Below are positions 36,533 through 46,224 of a stretch of DNA of 64,000 nucleotides, in pieces (position 1 is the stretch's first letter; each line of letters starts with the position of its first letter). Below the pieces are notes generated by a model. That model worked only from the letters and a program-made list of their open reading frames with translations. It ran no database searches and had not been told where the DNA came from. Source of the stretch: Rhodamnia argentea (taxonomy: Eukaryota > Streptophyta > Magnoliopsida > Myrtales > Myrtaceae); NCBI RefSeq assembly GCF_020921035.1, contig NC_063156.1, positions 25,468,283-25,532,282 of the forward strand. Direction: 5' to 3'. Both the position numbers and the translations under genes were made by a program.

Positions 36533-36773
36533 ATCAAAAGAATCCAGAAATAACGTTACTAAATAGATTTTTCTCCGGAAATATTGTCACGTGCTCTCAA
36601 ATCTAGCAATACAAGCTGGTATTGAAATACGTGAAATTAAACTCGTATCATTCGACGTTGATTTCAACTTTTTTGTTATGATTAGTCGAACACAAACGTC
36701 TTCTCGAAATTTTCAGCCTTTTAATTTATCGAAAGACCCCGCATCTTGCACAGAATGGCCAGCTCACCGCTCC

Positions 36774-37686
36774 TCACATGGCCGCGTAACTGTGACTCAC
36801 CACCGTGAATCCCCCGTCCACCGCCAGATTGTGCCCGCTTATGTACTCCGACTCGTCCGACGCCAGGAACAGCGCCGCCTCCGCCACGTGCCTCGCCCTC
36901 AGCACCACCCCCTTCAGGATCGCCGCCCCCGCGGTGTTCGTCTCCACCTCCTCCGGCGTCAGCCCGTACGCCGCGCACGACAGCGGCGTCGCCACCCCGT
37001 ACGGCGCCACGCAGTTCACCCGGATCCCGTGCGCCCCGAGCTCGCTGCACGCCGTCCTCACCAGCCCCACCAGCGCGTGCTTCGACACCGTGTACGCGTG
37101 CGGCCCCGACCCGCCGAGCGCCGCCGTGACGCTGGCGGTGCAGACGATCGACCCGCGGGTCCCCCCGGCGACCATGGCGCGGGCTGCGTGCTTGATCGTG
37201 GCGGCGACCCCGCGCACGTTGGTGGCGATGGTGGCGTCGAGGGCGGCGAGGTCGAGGTCGAGGATCCCGCCGAGGGGGCCGATGACGCCGGCGTTGCTGA
37301 AGAGGACGTCGAGCTTCTTGTGCTCCCGGATCGTGAAGCTCACGGCGGACTCGACCTGGGACTCGTCGCGGACGTCGCAGTGCTGGTAGGAGGCGCGGTG
37401 TCCGCCGATGGAGTCGGCGACTTTCTGGCCGAGCTCGTCTTGGACGTCGGCGAGCACGACGAAAGCCCCGTGCTCTGCAAACAGCCGCGCAGCTTCCTCG
37501 CCGATTCCACTGGCTGCACCGGTCACCAGTGCAACCTTTCCCTCCAACCTGAGAAAACGGGAAAAGATGCAATTTTTATAAATGCGCCAAGCCAATCGAA
37601 TCGGACCCGTTTAAGGAAGGAGCAGCAAGGAAACTCGCGTGGAAACAAAGAGGAGTTCTCAGAGCCTTTTACCTTAGCTTGGACAT
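36774..37686 (-). CDS. short-chain dehydrogenase/reductase (classical SDR)
   Basis: Two exons, 37673-37686 (only 14 nt, encoding MSKL and part of Arg5) and 36774-37547 plus the base at 37548, give 262 aa beginning MSKLRLEGKVALVTG. Visible SDR features: TGAASGIG cofactor motif (14-21), Asp39 at the end of the second strand (suggests NAD over NADP), NAG (90-92), Asn115, Ser144, Tyr157 and Lys161 as the catalytic set, and a C-terminal SGHNLAVDGGF. The type resembles xanthoxin dehydrogenase, zerumbone synthase and secoisolariciresinol dehydrogenase-like enzymes (SDR110C), which oxidise secondary alcohols of specialised metabolites; the substrate cannot be told. The coding exon is strikingly GC-rich, which leaves all frames open and produces long antisense shadows. 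The longer frame that runs upstream through the intron is not a coding start. Confidence 0.92.
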
Positions 37687-37771
37687 GATCCTCTGATTTG
37701 ATTATGGCGACGGACGATAACGAGTGAGACTGAGAAAGTGCTGCGAATTCGGATCTGCATTTGGGTTGAAA

Positions 37772-37779
37772 TTTATAAA
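37772..37779 (-). promoter_or_regulatory. TATA box of the SDR gene
   Basis: On the minus strand the sequence reads TTTTATAAAT about 85-95 bp upstream of the ATG at 37686, a normal spacing for a short leader. Confidence 0.55.
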
Positions 37780-38189
37780 AGGGTTGCTTGGCCCGGAGCT
37801 CGAGGACTCGTCGTGGGGGGTGACATAGGCGATTTCGACATGGTGGGGGCTTATAAGAATCCCGTGCGGTTCGTGTAATTTGGTCCTTATTGCAACTTCG
37901 CGTCTAGATTCCGGATCAACCGTTCATTCAAGTCAACGCCCCCATTGTTTGTCATTATTGACTGGCTTCAAGTGGGGATTTGAGATTTGAGAGCCCCAAC
38001 ACCATCTTGTCGATCTGTCTCTGAGTTTTATTATTAGTGTTGTGTCCTTTGAGTTTTTAGAGGTGATTCTTGGGTGAGTTTGCATCTTGGGGGTGGAATA
38101 TTGCTTCATGCAACGAACCGTGTGTATATCCACTTATGCCATATAAAACATGAATTGCTCTGCGTGCGAGACGGTATTGCCATGAACGT

Positions 38190-38915
38190 GTGAATCCCAC
38201 CCGCGCTACGAAGGCTTTGTAAAAACATGGTATATTCTCGACGTATTTGAATAGACGGAGTATTCTCCGAGATCTATAAGATGCGAATCATCGTTTTCTC
38301 CAGAAGAGCACACACAAAGGCAGTCGCTTTTAGTCGGGGGGACGGAATTCGGCTATTGTGAGATGATCCAACGTCGATCATCGATGCCTTTTGATCCTAC
38401 AAATTGAGAGTAGTAATTTGAAGTTAAATTCGACACTATATATCATGTTCCGTCTCCTACAAGTACGTGCACGATGCATACATGACTGCGCACATCGAAA
38501 TGACTTTGCTTCTTCAACCTTGGCATGCGATGGCATTGGGCATTATGTAATGAGACATCGCGGAAGCATCTGTTCACAAAGTTTTTTGGCCTCTTTTCGG
38601 TGGGTTGGGGTTCCACAGGGATCGATGCATACTTGGAAGGAGAGCCAAAGCATGTTGGTGGGTTAAAATGGTCACTTTTGGAGGATCCGAAGCTGGAGCG
38701 GAGTTTTGCCGACAGTCGAGCAGCATCATAGCTCGGGTATAGCTAGGTTTTAGATTGGTCTGCTCGAGCAAGTAACGTTTCTTTTTTATGCAGCGGCGGT
38801 TTGTCTGGGCTCCCAACTATTTTACATCATGTGCACACTTTTGAGGTGAGGCTTTTAATCAGATCCACCAATCACCCTTCTCCTTCCGGATGGAAATCAT
38901 GACCAGGCTTGCTTG
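38190..38915. repeat. duplicated segment, copy A left part
   Basis: From GTGAATCCCAC at 38190 to the retrotransposon at 38916 this matches 44831 to about 45560 with scattered substitutions and small indels. It corresponds to the 3' flank of the PP2C gene. Copy A continues after the retrotransposon at 44153. Confidence 0.9.
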
Positions 38916-39529
38916 TGTTGGGATTGGGATTCTCCTTAATTAGTTGGGTAAATCAAAACATTAAAGCTTTGTTGACTACGTAATCCCAATGCAACAACCT
39001 CGCACGAGAAAAATAGATTCTTGTGGCCCCATATATTAAAAAAATGCTTATCATCTTCATAAATCCACATTTATTAATTGGTGAAGTTTCTAGAGTATGG
39101 AAGAGAGGTCCCATTGCCATTTATAAATAGAGGATGAAGAGATAGGTTGAAGCAATCCCTTCCGCATCAAAGAAAGAAAGCGTCGGTAAGATCGACAGAT
39201 TCCACAAGTCATTCGACAAGAGAGATCCTCCGAGAGAGAGAGCGAGAAAGCCACCATTGAGTGAAGAGTTTGAGAGAGTATGATCCTCTTGAACTAGTGT
39301 ATTCCACCACAAAAGTGAGGGTGATCCACCAAATTCGGTGAGGAAAAATTGTTGTAATCCTACTATTATAGTAGAAGATATTTGTTGTTTTTCCCTTTCG
39401 TTTTCGAGGGATTTTCCACGTAAAATTCGTGTGTCTTAGCCTCTACATTACTTTATGTTTTCTTTTCCATCTTGATCAAGCAAAGTGGGAAAAAGGATTC
39501 GCTTCCGCATACTCGTCTTTTTCCCAACA
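38916..39529 (+). repeat. 5' LTR of the copia element (614 bp)
   Basis: It starts TGTTGGGATTGGG and ends TTCCCAACA, so the ends are TGTTGG/CCAACA. A TATA-like TTTATAAATAG lies at about 39119-39129, with downstream sequence that would be the R/U5 region. By eye, about two dozen mismatches to the 3' LTR occur in the first 260 bp, mostly transitions. Confidence 0.95.
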
Positions 39530-39530
39530 G

Positions 39531-39542
39531 TGGTATCGGAGT
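39531..39542 (+). other. primer-binding site (initiator Met tRNA type)
   Basis: TGGTATCGGAGT follows the 5' LTR after one base. The canonical site complementary to plant initiator tRNA-Met begins TGGTATCAGAGC, so this one carries two changes in the first twelve bases. Confidence 0.8.
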
Positions 39543-39570
39543 TTGGTTCAAGGGCATTGTGTGTTTCAAG

Positions 39571-42500
39571 ATGGAGGCCACCGTCACCCATGATGGTGAT
39601 ATGTTCAAACTTACAGCGGAGAACTATTCCTATTGGAAGCCCATGATGGAGGACCACCTCTATTGCAAGGACTTGTACGAGCCAATCCTAAATGAGGAGC
39701 AGCCGGAAGAGAAGAGCGACAAAGAGTGGGAACTCTTGAATCGTAAAGCGTTCGCCATGATCCGCAAGTACATTGATAAAAGTTTGTTCGAGCATGTGTC
39801 GACATACACTAATACTCACGAATTATAGACGAAACTAGAGTCCATGATTCAAAAGAAGACGTCTCGCAATAAAGCTCACCTAGTGCGACGATTGGTAAAG
39901 CTGGAGTACAAGGATGGTCAAAGTATGATCAAGCACTTAAACAATTTTAAGGGGCTCGTAAATCAATTGACGAAGATTGAGATGAAGATTGATGATGAGT
40001 TGCAAGCCTTTCTACTCCTCGGTTCCCTACTAGAAAGTTGGGACACGTTGGTTGTTACTCTAAGTAACTTAGCTCCGGAAGGGAAGCTCTCCATGGATGC
40101 CGTAGCTGATAGCCTTCTTAATGAAGAGGCTAGAAGAAGAGAACGAGGGACGTCCAACCAATATGAAGCCAATATCGTCGACATTCATGGGAAAAGAGAG
40201 ACCCCGTGGAAGAAGTAAAAGCCGCGATCATGACAAGTTTCGTGGGTGGTCTAAATCTCGCTCCAAAGTAACTTGTTATTATTGCGGGAAGTCGAGGTCA
40301 TAAGAAACCAGAGTGCCGGATTCTTAAGAGAGATCAAAAGTCCGACAATGTCAAGCCAGGCCAAGTTGACCCAAAGAAGGAGGGGAAGAGCACTACGATC
40401 GTCGCCGCAACCGAAGTTGATGATATCTTCCTAATTGGAGAAGCCAACTACCTCAATGTTGCCGACAATGATAGTTCGTGGATCGTTGACTCGGGTGCAT
40501 CCTTTCATGTCACTCCACATGAAAGCTTCTTTTCATCCTACCATAGTGGTGACTTTGGTACGGTCAAGATGGGAAACCGCGTCACCAGCAAAATTGTTGG
40601 AATTAGTGAAGTCACTTTGGTGACCAACGCGGGATATAAGTTAGTACTAAAGGAGGTGGGACATGTTCCAAATATGCACCTCAACCTTATCTCGACTGGG
40701 AAGCTAAACAATGTTGGGATGGTGAATCACTTTGGTGCGGGCAAATGGAAACTCGCCAAAGGGAGTATGGTCATCGCCCGAGGAAACAAAGAAGGCTCCT
40801 TGTACGTCATGCAAGGCAGAGTATGCAATGGAGATGCTAATGTTGCCCACGATGACTCAAGCGTGGAGCTATGGCACAAGAGGCTTGGTCATATGAGCAA
40901 GAAAGGCTTACGGATCCTCGCCAAGAAAGAACTAATCTCCGACGTAAAAGGCCAATTGTTGGAGCCTTGCACTCACCGGTTAACCGACAAACAACGCCGA
41001 GTGTCTTTCCGGAGATCAGATCGACCCGGAAGGAGAAGGTATGTTCTTGATTCGGTTCACACATATGTCCGTTCGATGATAGAGAAATCCCTTGGTGGTG
41101 CATACTACTCTATCATCTTTATCGACGATCACTCTAGAAAAGTATGGGTGTCTTTGTTGAGCACGAAAGATCAAGTTCTCCAAGCGTTCAAGGAGTACCA
41201 TGCCATGGTAGAACGGGAAGACAGGGAGGAAATTAAAGTGCGTGCGAGCCGATAATGGTGGTGAGTACCGTGGTCCATTCGAAGCATCTTGCAGGTCACA
41301 TGGTATTAAATTGGAGAAGACGCCACCAAAGACGGCTCGGCTAAATGGTGTAGCCGAGAGGATGAACCGAACCATTGAGGAAAGAGTCTTATGCATGTTA
41401 TCTCATGCCAAACTACCAAAATCATTTTGGGGTGAGACCGTAAAGACTGCAGTTAATGTAATCAACTTGTCACCATCAAAACCTTTGGATGCAGAAATCC
41501 CAAAGGAAGTTTGGACAAGAAAGAAGGCATCACACGATCATCCGAAAGTGTTCGGTTGCCGAGCGTTCGTTCATATTCCTAAAGACGAACGATCTAAGCT
41601 TGATGCAAAGACCAAGGAGTGTATTTACCTTGGTTCGCCAAGAGATGAGTTTGGTTATCGACTTTGGGATCCTATCAAAAGGAGGATTGTGAGAAGTCGC
41701 GATGTTGTATTTTTTGAAGATCAAACTCTTGAAGACATCAAGAAGCCCAAGATCAGGGTCGTTACCCATTCCAATCTCGTATTATGCTCTAAGGACATTG
41801 ATGATTCAGGGGGAGAAACATCGCAGAACAACAATGAAGAAGTTGGTGATGGCAATGTCAAACCACCAATAGAGGAGCTTGTCGAAACGACAAAGACAAA
41901 GCCGATCCAACTAGAGCCACGAGTTCAACCTCAATTGAGGCAATCCACCAGAATCAGGCGTCCCTCAACTATATATCCTACTGATGATTATACATTTCTT
42001 GCAGAAGAGGGGGAGCCTCGGTGCTATGAAGAAGTCGTGACCTGCGACGAGAAAGAATAATGGGTGAAAGCCATACAAGAGGAGATGCAGTCCTTACATG
42101 AGAATCATACCTATGACCTAGTTGAGTTATCGAAGGGAAGGCGAGTGTTGAAAAATAAATGGATGTGTAGACTCAAAGTTGATGAAAACAGCTCGCAGCC
42201 AAGATACAAAGCTCGAATTATTATCAAAGGATGTAACCGGAAGAAGGGCATCGATTTTGATGAGATATTTTCTCTGGTGGTAAAGATGTCATCGATTCGA
42301 GTTGTCCTTGGTATAGCCACCACCCTAAACTTGAAGATTGAACAACTCTATGTGAAGACTGCATTTCTTCATGGAGACCTAGAGGAAGAAACCTACATGG
42401 AGCAACCCGAGGGTTTCAAAGCTTTAGGTAAAGAACATTTGATGTGTCAACTCAAAAGGAGCCTCCATGGTCTAAAACAAGCACCAAGACAGTAGTACAA

Positions 42501-43495
42501 GAAGTTCGATTCGTTCATGGCGCAACATGACTTCAAGAAGACTGACGCCGATCATTGTGTGTTTATTAAGAGGTATGCCAATGGTGATTTCATCATTTTT
42601 CTACTTTATGTCGATGATATGCTGATAGTCGGGCAAGACTCAAAGAAAATCGATGCCCTTAAGAAGGTCTTGAGCCGGTTTTTTGCTATGAGAGATATAT
42701 CGAGAAGATTCTCAAGAGATTTGATATGCACAAGGCCAAACCAGTAAGTACTCCTCTTGTTGGATATTTCAAATTAAGTAAGAAATAGAGTTCATCGACT
42801 AAGAAAGAGAAAGAAGAAATGAACAAAGTGCCATATTCATCGGCGATTAGCGGCCTCATGTATGCTATGATATGCATCGGGCCCGACATTGCTCATGTTG
42901 TCGGTGTTGTGAGTCGATATCTTTCAAATCTAGGAAAGGAGCATTGGGCTGCTGTCAAATTGATATTTCGATATCTTCAGGGTACATTGAAAAGGTGTTT
43001 GTGTTTCGGCAAAGAAGAACTCGTGTTGGAAGGATTCACGGATGCAGATTTAGGTGGTGATGATGATTCGAGAAAATCAACGTCAAGGTATTTAACTATC
43101 TTTGCAGAGGGAGCTATGTCTTGGCAATCTAAGCTCCAAAAATGCGTTGCCTTGTCTACCACCGAAGCCGAATATATTGCAGCCACAGAAGCATGTAAAG
43201 AAATATTGTGGATGAAAAACTTCTTGCTTGAGTTGGTTCATAAGCAAGAAAAGTATGTATTGAGATGTGATAATCAAAGTGCCATACACTTGGCGAAAAA
43301 TTCAGCCTATCACTCTCAATCAAAACATATCGATATGCGTTATCATTGGATTCGGGATATAATAGAGGGAAGCATATACAACTCGACAAAGTTCACACCG
43401 ACAAGAATTGGTCCGACATGATGACCAAGGTTATTCCATCGAAGAAGTTCGATGAGTGTTGCGAAGGTGCCGATGTAGTAACCCCCTCTAATTAA
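39571..43495 (+). pseudogene. degenerate Gag-Pol polyprotein of the copia element
   Basis: ATG at 39571. Gag runs to about 40200, with an in-frame TAG at 39826. The CCHC zinc knuckle near 40273 is disrupted by a frameshift. Protease follows (WIVDSGAS, about 40480), then the GAG-pre-integrase HxxLGH-like region (about 40870), and the integrase core, broken near 41240 by a frameshift before RADNGGEY. The reverse transcriptase has a stop at 42058 before it and another at 42493; its catalytic YVDD is at about 42608-42619. A further shift lies near 42700. RNase H includes STTEAEYIAATEAC and a normal end near 43495. The element would need proteins from intact relatives. Confidence 0.9.
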
Positions 43496-43500
43496 GTCGA

Positions 43501-43513
43501 ATAGGGGGAGATT
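43501..43513 (+). other. polypurine tract
   Basis: A purine-rich run with GGGGGAGA lies just upstream of the 3' LTR, the usual plus-strand primer position. Confidence 0.8.
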
Positions 43514-43826
43514 TGTTGGGATTGGGATTCTCCTTAATTAGTTGGGTGAATCAAAGCATTAAAGCTTTGTTGACTACGTAATCCCAATACAACAACCTCA
43601 CACGGGAAAAATAGATTCTTGTGGCTCCATGTATTGGAAAGATGCTTGTCATCTTCGTAAATCCACCTTTATTAATTGGTGAAGATTCTAGAGCATGGAA
43701 GAGAGGTCCCATGACCATCTATAAATAGGGGATGAAGAGATGTATTAAAGCAATCCTTTCCGCATCAAAGAAAGAAAGCGTCGGTAAGATCGACAGATTC
43801 CACAAGTCATTCGACAAGATAGATCC

Positions 43827-43871
<45 letters not shown>

Positions 43872-44152
43872 AAGCCACCATTGTGTGAAGAGTTCGAGAG
43901 AATATTATCGTCTTGAACTAGTGTATTCCACCACAAAAGTGAGGGTGATCCACCAAATTCGATGAGAAAATATTATTGTAATCCTACTATTATAGTGGAA
44001 GATATTTGTGGTTTTTCCTCTCGTTTTCGAGGGGTTTTCAACGTAAAATTCGTGTGTCTTCGCCTCTACATTACTTTATGTTTTCTTTCCCATCTTGATC
44101 ACGCAAAGTGGGAAAAAGGATTTGCTTCCGCATACCCGTCTTTTTCCCAACA
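43514..44152 (+). repeat. 3' LTR of the copia element (639 bp)
   Basis: It has the same ends as the 5' LTR. It is about 25 bp longer, mostly because a GA run at about 43830-43868 has expanded compared with the short GA run near 39232-39244 in the 5' LTR. Confidence 0.95.
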
Positions 44153-44791
44153 GTTTGTAATTGGAAAATTTTCAATGGAATGAAGACCATCGATGGCCAT
44201 GTGGATCTCTGATCCCAGATGTGATGATCAGATCTAGTGTCCACCGTTTCCGGAGCGCAAAGCTATAAATGATTTTGTTAGGGACTGCACTATATACAAC
44301 ACCACCGCCGTAAACGATGAGAACATCAAAAAGGTCATCCATGGACAAGACGACGACCCAAAACTCAGCTGTGCTACACCATCGAAGCGTCTCCCTCGTT
44401 ACAGATTATGTACATGAAGCAACGGACCGAAATTGTAAGACTCGACGAACCCCACTTGAAGCAAGCCGAAGCAACAGTTGCAATTCCAAGATCCCTCCTG
44501 GACGGATGGAAGTTTCGCAAAAGGAATTGTTTATCCACGATCAATGGCCACCGCTGCCATCCAACTGGTTCCTCAAGCTGCAGAGCGCCTCGGCCGAGAG
44601 GCTGCAGCACCTCAACCTCAGTGGCCGAGGCGACGGCTGCTCCCAATGATCGAGGGGCGTGAAGCACACGACAATCACCGTGAGGTTGTCGGATGTGTTG
44701 AGGCGCAGCGCCTCCTTAACGAGATCCCTCGCGGACTGTTTTGGGTCGTCGTGCTGGCGGAGCTCACGACGCACGACGGCGTGCTGACTGG
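44153..44791. repeat. duplicated segment, copy A right part
   Basis: It matches about 45565-46224: the 3' untranslated flank and the 3' part of the last PP2C exon. Similarity stops sharply at ...GTGCTGACTGG (44791 here, 46224 in copy B). The 39 bases 44792-44830 between the two copies match neither. Confidence 0.9.
44541..44791 (-). pseudogene. PP2C last-exon fragment
   Basis: On the minus strand it encodes about 83 residues equivalent to the C-terminal end of the neighbouring PP2C, including [13 protein letters not shown] with the metal-binding Asp, up to the same stop. The frame is still open, with a 6-nt in-frame deletion and several substitutions (for example RGLRRH to RELRQH). Exons 1-3 and the first half of exon 4 are absent, so no phosphatase can be made. 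It lies in copy A of the tandem duplication. Confidence 0.9.
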
Positions 44792-44830
44792 GCGTAAAAG
44801 CCTCACCTCAAAGGAAGAAACAGAGAAATG

Positions 44831-46224
44831 GTGAATCCCACTCGCGCTACGAAGGCTCTGTAAAAACATGGTATATTCTCGATGTACTTGAATAAACGGA
44901 GTATTCTCTAGGACCTATAAGACATGAATTGTCGTTTTCGCCAAAAGAGCACATACAAAGGCGGTCGCTTTTAGTCGGGGGGGCCAGTGTTCTGCTATTG
45001 TGAGATGATCCAACGTCGATCATCGATGCCTTTTTATCCTACAAATCGAGAGTAACAATTTGAAGCTGAATTCGATACTATACATCATGTTCCGTCTCCT
45101 ACAAGTACGTGCATGATGCATACATGACTGCCCGCATCGAATGACCGAACGATCTTGCTTCTTCAACCTTGGCATGCCTTGTCATTGGGCATTATATAAT
45201 GAGACATCGCAGAAGCATCTGTTCAGAGTTTTTTGGCCTCTTTTTGGTGGGTTGGGTTTCCACATGGATCGATGCATAATTGGAAGGAGAGCCAAAGCAT
45301 GTTAGTGGGTAAAAAGGTCACTTTTGGAGGATCCAAAGCTGGAGCGGAGTTTTACCGACAGTCGAGCAGCATCATAGCTTGGGTATAGCTAGGTTTCAGA
45401 TTGGTCTGCTCGAGCAAGTGACGTTTCCTTTTTATGTAGCGGCGGTTTGTCCGGGCTCCCCACTATTTTAAATCATGTGCACACTTTTGAGGTGAGGCTT
45501 TTGATCAGATCCGCCAATCACCCTTCTCCTCCTTCCGGATGGAAATCATGACCAAGCTTGTCTGTAATTGGAAAATTTTCAATGGAATGAGGAACATCGA
45601 TGGCCATGTGGATCTCTGATCCCAGATGTGATGATCGGATCTAGTAACCACCGTTTCCGGAGCGCAAAGCTATAAATGATTTTATTACGGACTGCAATAT
45701 ATACAACACCACCGCCGAAAACAATGAGAACATCAAAAAGGTCATCCATGGACAAGACGACCCAAAACTCAGTTGTGCTACACCATCGAAGCGGGTCTCC
45801 CTCGTTACAGATTATGTACGCGAAGCAACGGACCAAAGTTGTAAGACTCGACGAAATTGCAACCAGCTCTTCTTCGGGGCCAACCCCACTTGAAGCAAGC
45901 CGAAGCAACAGTTGCAATTCCAAGATCCCTCCGGGGAAGTTTCACAGAAGGAATCGTTTATCCACGATCAATGGCCGCCGCTGCCATCCAACAGGTTCCT
46001 CAAGCTGCAGAGCGCCTCGGCCGAGAGGCTGCAGCACCTCAACCTACGTGGCCGAGGCGACGGCTGCTCCCGATGATCGAGGGGTGTGAAGCATACGACG
46101 ATCACCGTGAGGTTGTCGGATGTGTTGAGGCGCAGCGCCTCCTTAACGAGATCCCTCGCGGACTGTTCTGGGTCGTCGTGCCGGCGGAGCCCACGGCGCA
46201 CGACATTGACAGCGTGCTGACTGG
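44831..46224. repeat. duplicated segment, copy B (uninterrupted)
   Basis: A 1394-bp unit homologous to 38190-38915 plus 44153-44791. It includes the end of the functional PP2C gene and its 3' flank. At about 45556-45566 it has the empty site that corresponds to the retrotransposon insertion in copy A. Confidence 0.9.

Larger units (their letters stand above)
38916..44152 (+). mobile_element. Ty1/copia LTR retrotransposon, degenerate
   Basis: A full-length 5237-bp element: LTRs at 38916-39529 and 43514-44152, primer-binding site at 39531, polypurine tract before 43514, and one degenerate Gag-Pol region between them in the order Gag, protease, integrase, reverse transcriptase, RNase H, which defines Ty1/copia. 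Flanking 5-mers GCTTG (38911-38915) and GTTTG (44153-44157) match at 4 of 5 and are the likely target duplication. The empty site survives in the paralogous segment near 45556-45566. Stops, frameshifts and LTR differences show it is no longer autonomous. Confidence 0.95.

Noticed and set aside
36591-37688. Long plus-strand frames (365 and 194 codons) opposite the SDR gene
   Set aside because: They are antisense shadows of a GC-rich exon. The minus frame has all SDR catalytic motifs and proper splice sites; the plus frames are Arg/Pro/His-rich and match no family.
44317-44834. Several plus-strand frames of 84-118 codons, and their paralogues at 45676-46282
   Set aside because: They are antisense to the PP2C last exon and 3' flank and appear in both duplicated copies for that reason.
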